From Erwinia tasmaniensis Et1/99 (lineage in GTDB: Bacteria > Pseudomonadota > Gammaproteobacteria > Enterobacterales > Enterobacteriaceae), in assembly GCF_000026185.1 (NCBI RefSeq), contig NC_010694.1, forward strand, positions 868,001-932,000: 64,000 nucleotides of DNA. The letters are read 5' to 3'. Made by a program: the position numbers and the translations under genes. The first letter of the stretch is position 1, and each line of letters opens with the position of its first letter. Of the stretch, positions 17,626 through 27,779 are shown one piece after another. Below the pieces are notes generated by a model. The model did no database searches and was not told where the DNA came from. It was given only the letters and a program-made list of their open reading frames with translations.

Positions 17626-17653
17626 AGGCAGTCCTGGATTTAATTCGGTGTCA

Positions 17654-18169
17654 TCACTTCAGGGTTAAGGCTTCATACCTTCCCTGGTGACGAATAATTA
17701 CGCGCTGCGGAAAGATACGCACGAGGGTTGCGGTTGTACCGGGCAGCGTGTCTCCGATGCTCAGAGCGATCTGCTGCTGGTTCTGCTGCATGATGGCGAT
17801 AGAGTGCGAATCAACGTTACTGCTCAGCAATCCGGTCACCTTGAGCGGTAGCGTGCTTTCTGGTGCCCGCAACAGTTGCTCATCACTGTCATCCTGCTGT
17901 TGAACGGCCAGGTCCTTGCGCGGGGCGGTAAATAATGAAATGACCGACAGACTGGTATACCCATCCTGAGTCCTCTCCGGCTCGGTTTCAGCCGACAGCT
18001 GTGGAGCCTCGGGAGGAGGCAGAAGCGAAGGCGTAGGGAAGTTAAGCGCATAACCCAGCGCGGCGAGCGGCAGGATGACGCTTACAAAATAGAGGGCACG
18101 TGGTGATGCAACTCGCTTTAAATCAGTTATCGGCGCATTGTCAGAGAATAAGTTCATGCTAAAACCCAT
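17654..18169 (-). CDS. gspC: T2SS inner-membrane protein GspC, short form without PDZ domain
   Basis: A 171-residue bitopic protein; translation may start at residue 5 (MNLFSDN). A membrane segment at about 25-45 is followed by a proline-rich linker and an HR (homology region) domain at about 100-171 (LPLKVTGLLSSNVDSHSIAI, then IGDTLPGTTATLVRIFPQRV). GspC bridges the inner platform to the GspD N0 domain. Typical Out and Pul GspC proteins are around 260-300 residues because a PDZ or coiled-coil domain follows the HR domain; here the protein stops cleanly after it. No PDZ-coding remnant is visible in the 28 bases before gspD, so this seems a genuine short form rather than a frameshift. Confidence 0.85.
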   Translation of the reverse strand: MGFSMNLFSDNAPITDLKRVASPRALYFVSVILPLAALGYALNFPTPSLLPPPEAPQLSAETEPERTQDGYTSLSVISLFTAPRKDLAVQQQDDSDEQLLRAPESTLPLKVTGLLSSNVDSHSIAIMQQNQQQIALSIGDTLPGTTATLVRIFPQRVIIRHQGRYEALTLK

Positions 18170-18192
18170 GAATTATGATGCGAAAGCAACGA

Positions 18193-18660
18193 TTAGCGAA
18201 TGGCATTCAATAGCCATTTCTTTAATGACGGCCTGTTGTTTTTATCCGTGAGGTTGTCCTGGAATGTATGAGGGGAAGCGGCGGTATTCATAGCCTCTTC
18301 TTCTAATTTTCTTAAAAGAGGTTCATTTATTTTTAAGCCGTAGTAAGGAACGGTAATCAGAATATTGGTTGGCAGCTGGTTACGTTGCAGAAGCGCACGC
18401 GTTTGGAACACCAACTGGTGATAATTATTATCACGGACACATTGATGGTTTTCATACCAGACAATATTAATGATTTCTCTCTTGCTGTTTATTTTTTGCG
18501 TGAGGCAGATTAAAAGTCGTTTTTGCGTTTCGCTAAGCGCGATCGTCAGCTTCTTACAGGGAATATCAAGCGTGTTCATCTGACAATCGAGACTAAAAAA
18601 AGTACTGTAGTGAATGTTTTCAATGTCGAGTATCTTTTCGTATTGTTCAACGCTTAACAT
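18193..18660 (-). CDS. Small winged-helix transcriptional regulator at head of gsp cluster
   Basis: A 155-residue protein with an OmpR/ToxR-type winged-helix pattern: a beta-rich start, then LTIALSETQKRLLICLTQKI, a helix pair, and VFQTRALLQRNQLPTNILIT plus VPYYGLKI, the recognition helix and wing of CadC-like regulators. No membrane segment or receiver domain is visible, only a polar tail (EEEAMNTAASPHTFQDNLTD). It is 23 bases upstream of gspC in the same direction, so it probably shares or controls the promoter of the secretion operon. The gene is more A+T-rich than the gsp genes behind it. Regulation of gsp is inferred from position only. Confidence 0.7.
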   Translation of the reverse strand: MLSVEQYEKILDIENIHYSTFFSLDCQMNTLDIPCKKLTIALSETQKRLLICLTQKINSKREIINIVWYENHQCVRDNNYHQLVFQTRALLQRNQLPTNILITVPYYGLKINEPLLRKLEEEAMNTAASPHTFQDNLTDKNNRPSLKKWLLNAIR

Positions 18661-19454
18661 TTTCTTTATTCCTTATGAAGTCTCCAATGTATGCAGCTTT
18701 TCGCTGATATATGGGAGAGAAAAACTCTCATGAAAAACGCTTTAAATAAACGATTATGTTTTTTTAATCAGCTTTTTCAAAACGATAACTTGATGAGGAT
18801 CATAAAATCTTTGCCTGTTTTTTTGCAACACGCAATAAGTTTAATTTTTCATTGAAAATTGGTAACTGTCTGATTTTACGTTACTTCTGTTGTTGTTATT
18901 TAACGGTGTTTAAGGTTTTAATCTCTATTAAATTAATCATATCTTCTATTCTATTTCGTATTTTATAGCCGTATTGACATAGTTTGACACTTGTTGTTCC
19001 TGTCAATTTTACGATTAGCTAAAAATAGCGGCGTTTTTTTAGTCGCTTACGTGATTTATGTGTTATCTGGAAAAAAGTGAGGTTGTCACCTCGGTAATGA
19101 TATGAAGGCTGATAAAGAGCTGATTTCTTTTTTTAAGGAGGGGTTACATTAATTAAAATAATGTAACTCTGTTGATTTTTCACCATCAGCGGGGTTGTAA
19201 ATCAGGATTTGACGCTCAATGAGAATACCATTTGTACTCAACGCTATTTCGGTAGTCATTTAATAGTGAGCGTGTGGGAAATATGTGGGCGTAATTCAAA
19301 TTCGATGCTGCGATAATCTCGGCCGGCGGCAGGAAAAGACGTCATGCCTGCTGGCAATGCTCAGACCACGAGGCAGCACTGATGGCCGAGACAGCAGCAT
19401 AATTCGATGATAAAATTTGTCGCCATTCTGTTTGAACCTTTCGAGTGAACGATG
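18661..19454. other. Long A+T-rich gene-free stretch left of mutT
   Basis: About 790 bases with no convincing gene. It must contain the promoter for the winged-helix gene and gsp operon on the minus strand and for mutT on the plus strand. A perfect 9-bp inverted repeat sits at 19143-19167. In E. coli secA precedes mutT; no secA sequence is visible here, so the ancestral order is broken in this stretch. Confidence 0.6.
19143..19167. repeat. Perfect 9-bp inverted repeat upstream of gsp cluster
   Basis: The arms gttacatta (19143-19151) and taatgtaac (19159-19167) surround a 7-base A+T spacer. With no T-run following, it resembles a dimeric-regulator operator more than a terminator, but no binding protein is identified. 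Confidence 0.45.
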
Positions 19455-19847
19455 ATGAAATATTTACAGGTGGCAGTAGGAATTATTCGCGATGACCAAC
19501 AGAAGATTTTTTTAGCACAGCGTGCAGCCAGTGTTCATATGGGCAATATGTGGGAGTTTCCCGGCGGGAAAATTGAAGAGGGTGAAACGCCTGAACAGGC
19601 TTTGAAACGTGAGTTGCTGGAAGAAACGGGTATCGAAGCGCTTAACGCCGTACCTTACGATATTATCGACCACAGCTATAGCGATCTGCGCGTAACGCTA
19701 CATTTTTTTATTGTCGATCGCTGGAATGGCGAACCCTATGGTCGCGAAGGGCAGCCACAGCGTTGGGTTGCACAGGGTCAACTCAACGCCGCAGAGTTTC
19801 CACCCGCGAATGCTGAAATCGTGGCCAGGCTGAAAGCAGGCCACTGA
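19455..19847 (+). CDS. mutT: 8-oxo-dGTP diphosphatase MutT
   Basis: A 130-residue Nudix hydrolase that removes 8-oxo-dGTP from the nucleotide pool and prevents A-C transversions. The Nudix box GX5EX7REUXEEXGU is complete (GGKIEEGETPEQALKRELLE, then ETGIE). The start at 19455 (MKYLQVAVGII) matches E. coli MutT in length; an adjacent ATG at 19452 adds one residue. It is convergent with yacG, as in E. coli. Confidence 0.95.
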   Translation: MKYLQVAVGIIRDDQQKIFLAQRAASVHMGNMWEFPGGKIEEGETPEQALKRELLEETGIEALNAVPYDIIDHSYSDLRVTLHFFIVDRWNGEPYGREGQPQRWVAQGQLNAAEFPPANAEIVARLKAGH

Positions 19848-19864
19848 TAACAGACAGACAAGGT

Positions 19865-20068
19865 TTACTGGCGATCGAGTGGCTGTTCGCTCCAGTCATC
19901 GCTATCATTAAGATCGCCGCTGCTGGGAATACGCTTCTCCTCAGCGGCCCATTCACCCAGGTCAATAAGCTGACAGCGTTTACTGCAAAACGGACGCCAG
20001 GTACTGAGTTCATCCCAGATCACCTGCTTGTTGCAGGTCGGACAGTTGACAACAGTGACATCATTCAT
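19865..20068 (-). CDS. yacG: DNA gyrase inhibitor YacG (zinc-binding)
   Basis: A 67-residue zinc protein. The zinc ligands are two cysteine pairs, NCPTC and FCSKRC, and the family core [20 protein letters not shown] is unchanged from E. coli. YacG binds GyrB and inhibits gyrase. The open frame extends upstream, but the ATG at 20068 ([12 protein letters not shown]) gives the family length and leaves the zapD stop just outside. Confidence 0.95.
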   Translation of the reverse strand: MNDVTVVNCPTCNKQVIWDELSTWRPFCSKRCQLIDLGEWAAEEKRIPSSGDLNDSDDWSEQPLDRQ

Positions 20069-20078
20069 GATTTTTACC

Positions 20079-20822
20079 TTAACAACAGGCCAGCTCGAAA
20101 TTAAAGCGGGCAGGGACTTCGCCTCGTTCACTGTCTAACGGCAGGAAGCGGATGGCATAACGGCTCTTGTGTCCGGAGACCTGAGGATATAACGCATCCT
20201 CCAGCCGGAGCTGCAAGCGCAGCAAATCGGCACCTTCAGCATTGTCCTGGAAAAAACCGTTCAGGCTGGTGTGGGTTCGTAATATCCCGGACTGACGGAT
20301 CAGAGCGAGCAGTAGCATCAACGCATCACGTATAGGGGCCAGCGAATCAAGCCAGACGGCGACCTGCTGGTCACGCAGCTGTTGTTCGATGTGCAGCCAG
20401 ATATGCAGTGTGGGAAGATCAAAACTACAGCAGCCGCCCGGAATGCTTAAGCGCTGCCGCACAAGGCTTATCAGGCGTTCTTCACGCAACAGTTGCCCCA
20501 TGCGCGGTGCCGCAATTAAGGATGTTGCGCAGCCTTTGAGCTTTGCTCTGTGCATCTCGATTTGCGTCATATCAACGCCGGGCACTTCAGCCCATGAAAG
20601 CAATTTTTGCTGTTGGCGTTCCAGCTCTTTGAGTATTTCGGTACGCAGTTCTCCGCGTTCAAACACGTCCAGCAGCTCGCCAGCATTACGAAAAAACGTC
20701 AAAGCGCCCTGGTGATCGACAATGATTTGGCTGGCGCTAAGCTGTTTTAGCAAAAATTCAATACGCAGCCAGGTACGCATTTTTTCATTCAGAGGGTGCT
20801 CAAAAAGAACCGTTGTGCTCAT
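20079..20822 (-). CDS. zapD: Cell division protein ZapD
   Basis: A 247-residue FtsZ-bundling protein, the same length as E. coli ZapD (YacF). It begins [20 protein letters not shown] and is mostly helical with a C-terminal beta-rich part. It crosslinks FtsZ protofilaments at the septum. The start at 20822, four bases after the coaE stop, was chosen over the longer open frame that overlaps coaE. coaE, zapD and yacG form one operon. Confidence 0.96.
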   Translation of the reverse strand: MSTTVLFEHPLNEKMRTWLRIEFLLKQLSASQIIVDHQGALTFFRNAGELLDVFERGELRTEILKELERQQQKLLSWAEVPGVDMTQIEMHRAKLKGCATSLIAAPRMGQLLREERLISLVRQRLSIPGGCCSFDLPTLHIWLHIEQQLRDQQVAVWLDSLAPIRDALMLLLALIRQSGILRTHTSLNGFFQDNAEGADLLRLQLRLEDALYPQVSGHKSRYAIRFLPLDSERGEVPARFNFELACC

Positions 20823-20826
20823 ACTG

Positions 20827-21432
20827 TTAATCCCGATCGGTTGCCAAAACCAGATAACGCTCATGAAGTTCGGCAACGCGCGCAATCACCGTTTCCGGCA
20901 ATCCGCAGTTATCAATAATGTCATCTGCCACAGCCAGACGCGCTTCGCGCGTGGCCTGGGCAGCAAGGATCTGCTCAACCTGAACGCGGCTAATTTTGTC
21001 GCGTTCAGTGGTTCGGGCTATCTGGGTTGCGCGGTCAACATCGACCACCAGCACGCGATCGGCATGATGCTGCAAACGGTTCTCCACTAAGAGAGGCACA
21101 ACCCATAAGCACCAGGGGGAGCGCGCTAATGCTAACTGCTGCCGGGTTCTGCTGTGGATAAGAGGGTGTAACAGATTATTAATCCACATTTTATCAGCCG
21201 CAGAACTAAATATTTTCTGACGCAGAATCGTCCGGTTCAGCGTACCGTCTGGCATCAGTATTTCATCGCCAAAATGCTCATGGATGGCCGCCAGAGCAGG
21301 TTGCCCGGGCTCGACGACCTGACGCGCAATAATATCGGCGTCAACAATCTCAACGCCCAGCCCGGCAAAAATGTTAGCAATGGTACTTTTTCCACTGCCG
21401 ATACCACCGGTCAGCGCTACTGTATAGGACAT
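20827..21432 (-). CDS. coaE: Dephospho-CoA kinase
   Basis: A 201-residue P-loop kinase performing the last step of coenzyme A synthesis, phosphorylation of dephospho-CoA. Walker A is at residues 9-16 (GGIGSGKST). The substrate-site blocks [29 protein letters not shown] and VPLLVEN follow in order. It is divergent from guaC and first gene of the coaE-zapD-yacG operon. Confidence 0.96.
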   Translation of the reverse strand: MSYTVALTGGIGSGKSTIANIFAGLGVEIVDADIIARQVVEPGQPALAAIHEHFGDEILMPDGTLNRTILRQKIFSSAADKMWINNLLHPLIHSRTRQQLALARSPWCLWVVPLLVENRLQHHADRVLVVDVDRATQIARTTERDKISRVQVEQILAAQATREARLAVADDIIDNCGLPETVIARVAELHERYLVLATDRD

Positions 21433-21568
21433 AGGTTTTAGCTCAAGCTACGATGTTATGTTGGCTTATTATTTACCGCACGCAAACAAATAATGTGGCA
21501 CAGATCACAAGGCAAATTTACAGGCAAATTTAAGTGATTGTAACGTAAACAAAGCCAATGTCGCAGTC

Positions 21569-21596
21569 TTGTCTACACGTTTTTAGCGCGTATGAT
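21569..21596 (+). promoter_or_regulatory. Putative sigma-70 promoter of guaC
   Basis: TTGTCT and TATGAT hexamers are separated by 16 bases, about 95 bases upstream of the guaC ATG. The fit to consensus is good and the transcript leader would contain cctgta and tacagg arms that can pair. Confidence 0.55.
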
Positions 21597-21690
21597 AGCG
21601 TCACTGGAGCTGGCACTTCGCCTGTAAACGAAAGCGTGAACCGATACAGGGAACGAATTCGGATAAACGCCACCAACCAGGAAAATCGTT

Positions 21691-22731
21691 ATGCGTATCG
21701 AAGAAGATATTAAGTTAGGTTTCAAAGACGTTCTTATCCGGCCTAAACGTTCAACGTTACAAAGCCGTTCTCAGGTGGAGCTGGAACGCCAGTTTACCTT
21801 TAAACACTCGGGCATAGCCTGGTCTGGCGTGCCGGTCATCGCGGCCAACATGGATACCGTTGGCACCTTCAATATGGCAGAAGCGCTCTCCTCCTTCGAT
21901 ATTCTTACCGCAGTACATAAACATTATAGTGTTGAGCAGTGGCGAGCGTTTGTAGAGCGTGTCTCGCCAGCGGTGTTGCGCCATGTGATGGTCTCTACCG
22001 GCACGTCTGAAGCCGATTTTACCCGGCTACAACAGATCCTGGCGCTGTCGCCGATGCTTAACTTTATTTGCATAGACGTGGCTAATGGCTACTCGGAGCA
22101 TTTTGTGACTTTCCTACAGCGAGCACGCGAAGCCTGTCCGGATAAGACTATTTGCGCGGGCAATGTGGTGACGGGAGAAATGGTCGAGGAGCTTATCCTT
22201 TCCGGGGCAGATATGGTCAAAGTCGGTATTGGTCCGGGGTCCGTTTGTACTACCCGTGTTAAAACTGGCGTGGGCTACCCACAGCTTTCTGCGGTGATTG
22301 AGTGCGCTGATGCGGCGCATGGCCTGGGCGGGCAGATTGTCAGCGATGGCGGCTGCTCGGTTCCTGGCGATGTGGCTAAGGCCTTCGGCGGCGGCGCTGA
22401 TTTTGTCATGTTGGGCGGTATGTTGGCCGCTCATGATGAATGTGAGGGCACGCTGGTGGAAGAAAATGGTGAACGGTTTATGCTGTTTTACGGCATGAGT
22501 TCCGAATCAGCCATGAAGCGCCATGTGGGGGGCATTGCGCAATATCGTGCGGCAGAGGGTAAAACCGTCAGGCTGCCGGTGCGTGGCCCGGTGGAACCCA
22601 CCGCGCTCGATATTTTAGGCGGCCTGCGCTCCGCCTGTACCTATGTTGGTGCCGAGCGACTGAAAGAGCTGACCAAGCGTACTACCTTTATCCGCGTCAA
22701 CGAGCAGGAAAACCGCGTGTTTAACCGTTAG
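21691..22731 (+). CDS. guaC: GMP reductase
   Basis: A 346-residue TIM-barrel oxidoreductase of the IMPDH/GMPR family that converts GMP to IMP with NADPH in purine salvage. The catalytic cysteine is in the loop [18 protein letters not shown], and the phosphate-binding [20 protein letters not shown] follows. There is no CBS domain insert, which separates it from GuaB. It is convergent with hofC; the order coaE, guaC, hofC is the E. coli order. Confidence 0.97.
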   Translation: MRIEEDIKLGFKDVLIRPKRSTLQSRSQVELERQFTFKHSGIAWSGVPVIAANMDTVGTFNMAEALSSFDILTAVHKHYSVEQWRAFVERVSPAVLRHVMVSTGTSEADFTRLQQILALSPMLNFICIDVANGYSEHFVTFLQRAREACPDKTICAGNVVTGEMVEELILSGADMVKVGIGPGSVCTTRVKTGVGYPQLSAVIECADAAHGLGGQIVSDGGCSVPGDVAKAFGGGADFVMLGGMLAAHDECEGTLVEENGERFMLFYGMSSESAMKRHVGGIAQYRAAEGKTVRLPVRGPVEPTALDILGGLRSACTYVGAERLKELTKRTTFIRVNEQENRVFNR

Positions 22732-22739
22732 TTGTCCGG

Positions 22740-22771
22740 TCTCTCCCTGCCTGGTTCCGGGCCGGGAGAGT
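22740..22771. terminator. Imperfect hairpin between guaC and hofC
   Basis: The segments ctctccctgcctgg and gggccgggagag can pair imperfectly between the convergent guaC and hofC stop codons. There is no T-run, so the call is tentative. Confidence 0.35.
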
Positions 22772-22774
22772 CGC

Positions 22775-23974
22775 CTATCCAAGCGCATCCCCCAGTCTGA
22801 ATACGGGCAAATACATCGCCACGACCAGCGTACCAACAATCCCGCCGATCACTATCATCATCAGTGGCTCCAACGTTGCCGCCAGCGTGTCTGCCAGCTG
22901 ATGAGTCTGCTGTTTGTGCCACATTGCCAGCCGGGTCAGCAGCGTATCCAGCGAGCCCGACTCTTCTCCCACTTTGATTAGCTGATAACACAGCGGGGTA
23001 AATAGCGGGTGTGACTTTAGCGCCTGGTGCAGTGGGTAGCCCGCCGCAATATGCTGTTGCAATTGACGGATGGCCTCACGCCACAGCAGCGGGGTAAGCG
23101 TTTTCTCTATCGCCTGTAGACTGTGTAACAGCGTCAATCCGGCTCGTTGGGTCAGGGAAAGGGTTGTAAATATCTGACTTAACAGGCTGCCTCGATATAA
23201 CCTGGCCACCAGCGGTAGCCGGAGCAGCAGGCGTTGCTCATAGCGCTGCCATGCAGGATATTTAAGGCGCTGTGTTTTCCAAAGCAGGCAAAGCGTTGTG
23301 AAAATACCCGCCAAGAGTAGCGACTGCTGCTGTAATAGCTGCGAGAACGCAATCACAGCTTTTGTAAACCCCGGCAGCGGCGCGTTAAACGAACGATAAA
23401 TGGCAACAAACTCCGGGAGAACAAAAACCAGCATGCCGATGCTAACCAGCAGGGCAACGGCGATGATAAACAGCGGATAACGCAGCGCTTTTTGTACTTT
23501 ATGCTGAAGTTGTTGCTGTTGCTCCTGCTGAATTGCCAGCTGCAGGCAGCATTCGTCCAGATCTCCGGTGAGTTCGCCGATATGAACCAGCGCTGGAAAC
23601 AGCGGCGGAAAAATATCGGGCCACTCGCGTAACGCCTGTGAAAACGGCTCCCCGGCGCTAATTCGCTGATGCAGGTTGAGCAGTAGCGCCTGCCAGCCTG
23701 CTTCAGGATGCCCATCTGCTAATAGCTGCAAACATCCGGGCAGTGGTAACCCTGCTTTCAGCAACGTGGCGAGCTGGCGGAAAAATGCGTTCTTCTGCTG
23801 CCATCGCCAGCGGCGAGATCTATAGCGGCGGCCACGCGAAATTTTTAGCGCTATCTGATGTTGTGCAGCCAGCTCTTCCGTGATCTGCAAGGGACTGGCT
23901 GCAAAGCTGTAGCCTTGGTGAAGTTGCCCGCTATCATCGATAGCCTGCCAGCGGAACAGATAGCGTTCACTCAT
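22775..23974 (-). CDS. hofC: Type IV pilus inner-membrane platform protein HofC (PilC-like)
   Basis: A 399-residue T2SSF-family protein with the same double-repeat layout as GspF. Motifs include KNAFFRQLATLLKAGLPLPG, WPDIFPPLFPALVHIGELTG and LIKVGEESGSLDTLLTRLA. It is the platform of the type IV pilus made from PpdD. It overlaps hofB by 8 bases and is last in the ppdD-hofB-hofC operon. Confidence 0.93.
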   Translation of the reverse strand: MSERYLFRWQAIDDSGQLHQGYSFAASPLQITEELAAQHQIALKISRGRRYRSRRWRWQQKNAFFRQLATLLKAGLPLPGCLQLLADGHPEAGWQALLLNLHQRISAGEPFSQALREWPDIFPPLFPALVHIGELTGDLDECCLQLAIQQEQQQQLQHKVQKALRYPLFIIAVALLVSIGMLVFVLPEFVAIYRSFNAPLPGFTKAVIAFSQLLQQQSLLLAGIFTTLCLLWKTQRLKYPAWQRYEQRLLLRLPLVARLYRGSLLSQIFTTLSLTQRAGLTLLHSLQAIEKTLTPLLWREAIRQLQQHIAAGYPLHQALKSHPLFTPLCYQLIKVGEESGSLDTLLTRLAMWHKQQTHQLADTLAATLEPLMMIVIGGIVGTLVVAMYLPVFRLGDALG

Positions 23975-25367
23975 CGCTTCCTCCCGCTACTCGGGTTAAC
24001 TCCTCCAGCGTAGTTTCTCCGCGATTGACGCAGTGCAGACCTTCAACGAATAGCGTGTTCATTCCCTGCTGCCGTGCAATTTCCGTCAGCTCTTCCGGTG
24101 GCGCTGATTTTGCCAGTGCGTTTTGCAGACGTGCGGACACGGGCAGCAGTTCAAACAGGGGGAGACGGCCATAGAAACCAGAGAAACAGCGTTCACAGCC
24201 TATCGCCTGCCAGTTTTGCACCGTACCTGGCCAGATGTGAGGAGGGAAATGGGACGTCGCTTGCGCAGGCTGACGGCAGTGAGGGCAGAGCTTTCGTACC
24301 AGACGTTGGGCGATAACGAGTTTAAGAGCCGAAGCCAGCAGATACCCGGGTACGCCCATCTGTCCCAGACGCACCAGCGTTTCGGTAGTCGAATTAGTAT
24401 GCAATGTTGAAAGCACCAGGTGTCCTGTCTGTGCTGCCTTTACGGCGATTTCGGCGGTTTCACCGTCACGGATTTCGCCGACCATAATCACATCGGGGTC
24501 CTGGCGCAGCAGGGCGCGTAATACACGGTGAAAATCCAACCCTGACTTAGCGTGGATCTGGGTTTGATTGACCCCCTCCAACGGGATTTCAACCGGATCT
24601 TCTACACTGCACAGGTTACGTGTGGCGATATTCAACCAGCTCAGGCCGCTGTAGAGCGTAAAGGTCTTGCCACTTCCCGTGGGACCGGTAACCAGAATCA
24701 TCCCTTGAGGACGAGCCAGCGCCTCGCGGTAGCGTTTTAACAAGGGGCTGGGCATACCGAGATTTTCCAGCGCGATGGTATGACTATCGCTTTGCATCAG
24801 GCGTACCACGGCCTTTTCACCAAAACGCGTCGGCAGGGTCGAAAGACGGAACGATTCGGTATTATCGTTGAGCACCAGTGAAAACTGTCCGTCCTGCGGA
24901 ACCCGGCGTTCTGCAATATCAAGGCTGGCAAGGATTTTCAGGCGAGCGATCAGCGGTGCGCTGTTTTCAACCCCGGTACAAGGCAACTGCTGTAATACAC
25001 CGTCGACGCGTAAGCGCAGCCGCAGGCTATCTTTTTGCGGCTCGATATGAATATCAGAAGCACGTTTTTGCAGAGCCTGTATCAGCAAGGCGTTAATAAT
25101 TTCTACTGCCGTTCCGTACTGCTCCAACGTACCCTCTGCCGTAACAGAGGCTGAAATGCTCCCCTTCACGTTAAACTGTTCCAGTTTTGCCCGTGGCCAG
25201 CATTCAACTTCTACAGGGCAGTGGGTAGCGAAGCGAAGCTCAGCCATCAGTGCATGGCTGGGCGTTTCTGCTACGGCGATATGCAGACGTTCGGCGGTGA
25301 AGTCAACTATTATCGCCTGATAAGCCTGACAAATACCTTCTACCGCTCGTTGCGTTGCCGGCGTCAT
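23967..25367 (-). CDS. hofB: Type IV pilus extension ATPase HofB (PilB-like)
   Basis: A 466-residue assembly ATPase. It shows KRASDIHIEPQKDSLRLRLR, Walker A LVTGPTGSGKTFTLYSGL, Walker B DVIMVGEIRDGETAEIA, the His box HLVLSTLHTNSTTETLVRLG, and the zinc cysteines CPHC and CERC. The N-terminal region is shorter than in PilB proteins. It overlaps ppdD by 4 bases. It is a paralogue of GspE from the secretion cluster; the neighbouring ppdD fixes its role in pilus assembly. Confidence 0.94.
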   Translation of the reverse strand: MTPATQRAVEGICQAYQAIIVDFTAERLHIAVAETPSHALMAELRFATHCPVEVECWPRAKLEQFNVKGSISASVTAEGTLEQYGTAVEIINALLIQALQKRASDIHIEPQKDSLRLRLRVDGVLQQLPCTGVENSAPLIARLKILASLDIAERRVPQDGQFSLVLNDNTESFRLSTLPTRFGEKAVVRLMQSDSHTIALENLGMPSPLLKRYREALARPQGMILVTGPTGSGKTFTLYSGLSWLNIATRNLCSVEDPVEIPLEGVNQTQIHAKSGLDFHRVLRALLRQDPDVIMVGEIRDGETAEIAVKAAQTGHLVLSTLHTNSTTETLVRLGQMGVPGYLLASALKLVIAQRLVRKLCPHCRQPAQATSHFPPHIWPGTVQNWQAIGCERCFSGFYGRLPLFELLPVSARLQNALAKSAPPEELTEIARQQGMNTLFVEGLHCVNRGETTLEELTRVAGGSDE

Positions 25368-25807
25368 GGCAACGGCTCCTCATCAAAACGGAACAGATCC
25401 TGGCAAGCTTCTTTGAGACCAGCGGATGTGCTTTCACAGCTGCGTCGCCAGCTTAGCTGCCCATCTTTACTGTCCCACTGGGGGGTAAGCCTGACGCTCA
25501 ATCCCTTTAAACTTTCCTGGCCCGTCAGCGTTATAACCCCCGCATTGACCTTGAGGGCTGAAATGTAGCGCGAGGTGCGCTCGGTCGGAACGCCGTTGCT
25601 TCCTGCACTACAGTTGCCGCTGCCGCCGCGCTCAATGGCACAAAGTTCAACGGCCGTTTTATATGGCATGGTGGTCTGTAACATATCGGTAAGTGCGGCC
25701 TTTTGCAGATAGCTCTGGTAGGCGGGCAGACCGATAGCGCTAAGAATGGCGATGATAGCGATGACAATCATCAGTTCGATCAGGGTGAATCCCTGTTGGT
25801 GGGTCAT
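25364..25807 (-). CDS. ppdD: Type IV major prepilin PpdD
   Basis: A 147-residue type IVa prepilin with a six-residue leader MTHQQG and mature start FTLIELMIVIAIIAILSAIG (Glu at +5). Two cysteine pairs are visible: VELCAIERGGSGNC, and near the C-terminus RRSCESTSAGLKEACQ, the expected disulfide loops. A strong Shine-Dalgarno (aaggag) precedes the ATG. Processing requires a prepilin peptidase; the only one in the window is GspO. Confidence 0.95.
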   Translation of the reverse strand: MTHQQGFTLIELMIVIAIIAILSAIGLPAYQSYLQKAALTDMLQTTMPYKTAVELCAIERGGSGNCSAGSNGVPTERTSRYISALKVNAGVITLTGQESLKGLSVRLTPQWDSKDGQLSWRRSCESTSAGLKEACQDLFRFDEEPLP

Positions 25808-25972
25808 GGCAAACCTCCTTGTGGTTGAGAGGTAAGCACAATAATTCGGAGCAGCTGGCCTGTGCCAGCGACAAATATCCGGTTTCAGGCGGTCGCCGCA
25901 AGATGTGAGTGTTCGTTACATTGCATAAGGTGATTGCCTGAAGCCACTACGCAAAAACAGTATTCTTCGGGT

Positions 25973-25999
25973 AAAAAGGCCAGCGCCAACGGCTGGCCT
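25973..25999 (-). terminator. Rho-independent terminator of nadC
   Basis: On the minus strand the arms aggccagc and gctggcct with a short loop are followed by five T residues, 22 bases after the nadC stop codon. Confidence 0.8.
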
Positions 26000-26021
26000 G
26001 GAGTAAAACAGGATGGACGAG

Positions 26022-26951
<930 letters not shown>

Positions 26952-26990
26952 CTAACGCGTTTATTGCGGCCGTGCCAGCCAGTGCTTGTG

Positions 26991-27539
26991 CTACGGCGTC
27001 ATGTGATGCGAAATGGAGAGATGGCCCACCCGGTAGCGCTCGGCACTGTCGTCGTCAGTGAATGGTTGTGGGCTTAACTGAAAGTTCAATTGTCGCCAAC
27101 GCTGTACGTCCCAAGCCACTATTTGTGTAGTGCTTTCAGCGACGGTTTCGCTTGCGTGACGGCACTGCGCTAAATCTGCCTTGGGTAAAACAGGGGTAAT
27201 GATACGACGGGCAAAAACCGATTGTACAAGTTCGGCAGCTGGCTGAAAGTCTTGCACCAGCCAGCTGTCGATTGCTGGACGGCCGAAATCCTGCATTAGC
27301 CGCCGGAAGCCGCCTCCGGTAAGAAAGCTCGCCATACTGCTACAGTCCTGCCAGAGGTAAAACGGCGCATATAGGGGTTCATCCGTACAAAACGGGTCGT
27401 TGCTTTCAGAATAGCACCAGACTTTCAGCAACAGTCCTGGGACGTTATCAAACTGATGACCGTTTTCCAGGATACGGGTAGTAATGATGCTCATGTCGTA
27501 GTCGACAGGTAGCCGGAAGCGATATTGCATGGCAATCAT
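26991..27539 (-). CDS. DUF4865 family protein
   Basis: A 182-residue protein of the DUF4865 family: MIAMQYRFRLPVDYDMSIIT, then GLLLKVWCY, the ENLYAPFYLW-like block EPLYAPFYLWQDCSSMASFL, and a C-terminal VAWDVQRWRQLNFQL. Function is unknown; fold predictions for the family suggest a ferredoxin-like, monooxygenase-like barrel, which I cannot test here. An alternative start is MQYRF at 27530. It is divergent from a LysR gene with about 240 bases between, an arrangement that suggests control by that regulator. It is an insertion into the nadC-ampD interval of the E. coli order. Confidence 0.75.
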   Translation of the reverse strand: MIAMQYRFRLPVDYDMSIITTRILENGHQFDNVPGLLLKVWCYSESNDPFCTDEPLYAPFYLWQDCSSMASFLTGGGFRRLMQDFGRPAIDSWLVQDFQPAAELVQSVFARRIITPVLPKADLAQCRHASETVAESTTQIVAWDVQRWRQLNFQLSPQPFTDDDSAERYRVGHLSISHHMTP

Positions 27540-27779
27540 GGGTGTTTCTCCGCAGATCGGTGAACGTTTTCATCGCTGGCGGCCGATCCGTCTCCAGGAT
27601 ATTTAAGGTATTGGGGAGCGCCGTGCGTAGCAAAAACTCGGCATATCAAATTACTATTATCTTGAGAGAGACTCATCGTGAAACTCCATTATCTGAAACA
27701 GAGTTGCAGCATAACCCTGGTAAATAGTTTATAAAATCGCATAATTTGATATCGATAATCCCGAAAAACAGGATGATTA

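Noticed and set aside
19315..19400. Structured RNA upstream of mutT (ctcggcc and ggccgag arms with inner G+C-rich pairing)
   Set aside because: The inner arms pair poorly and no promoter or terminator frames it; not enough to call an ncRNA.
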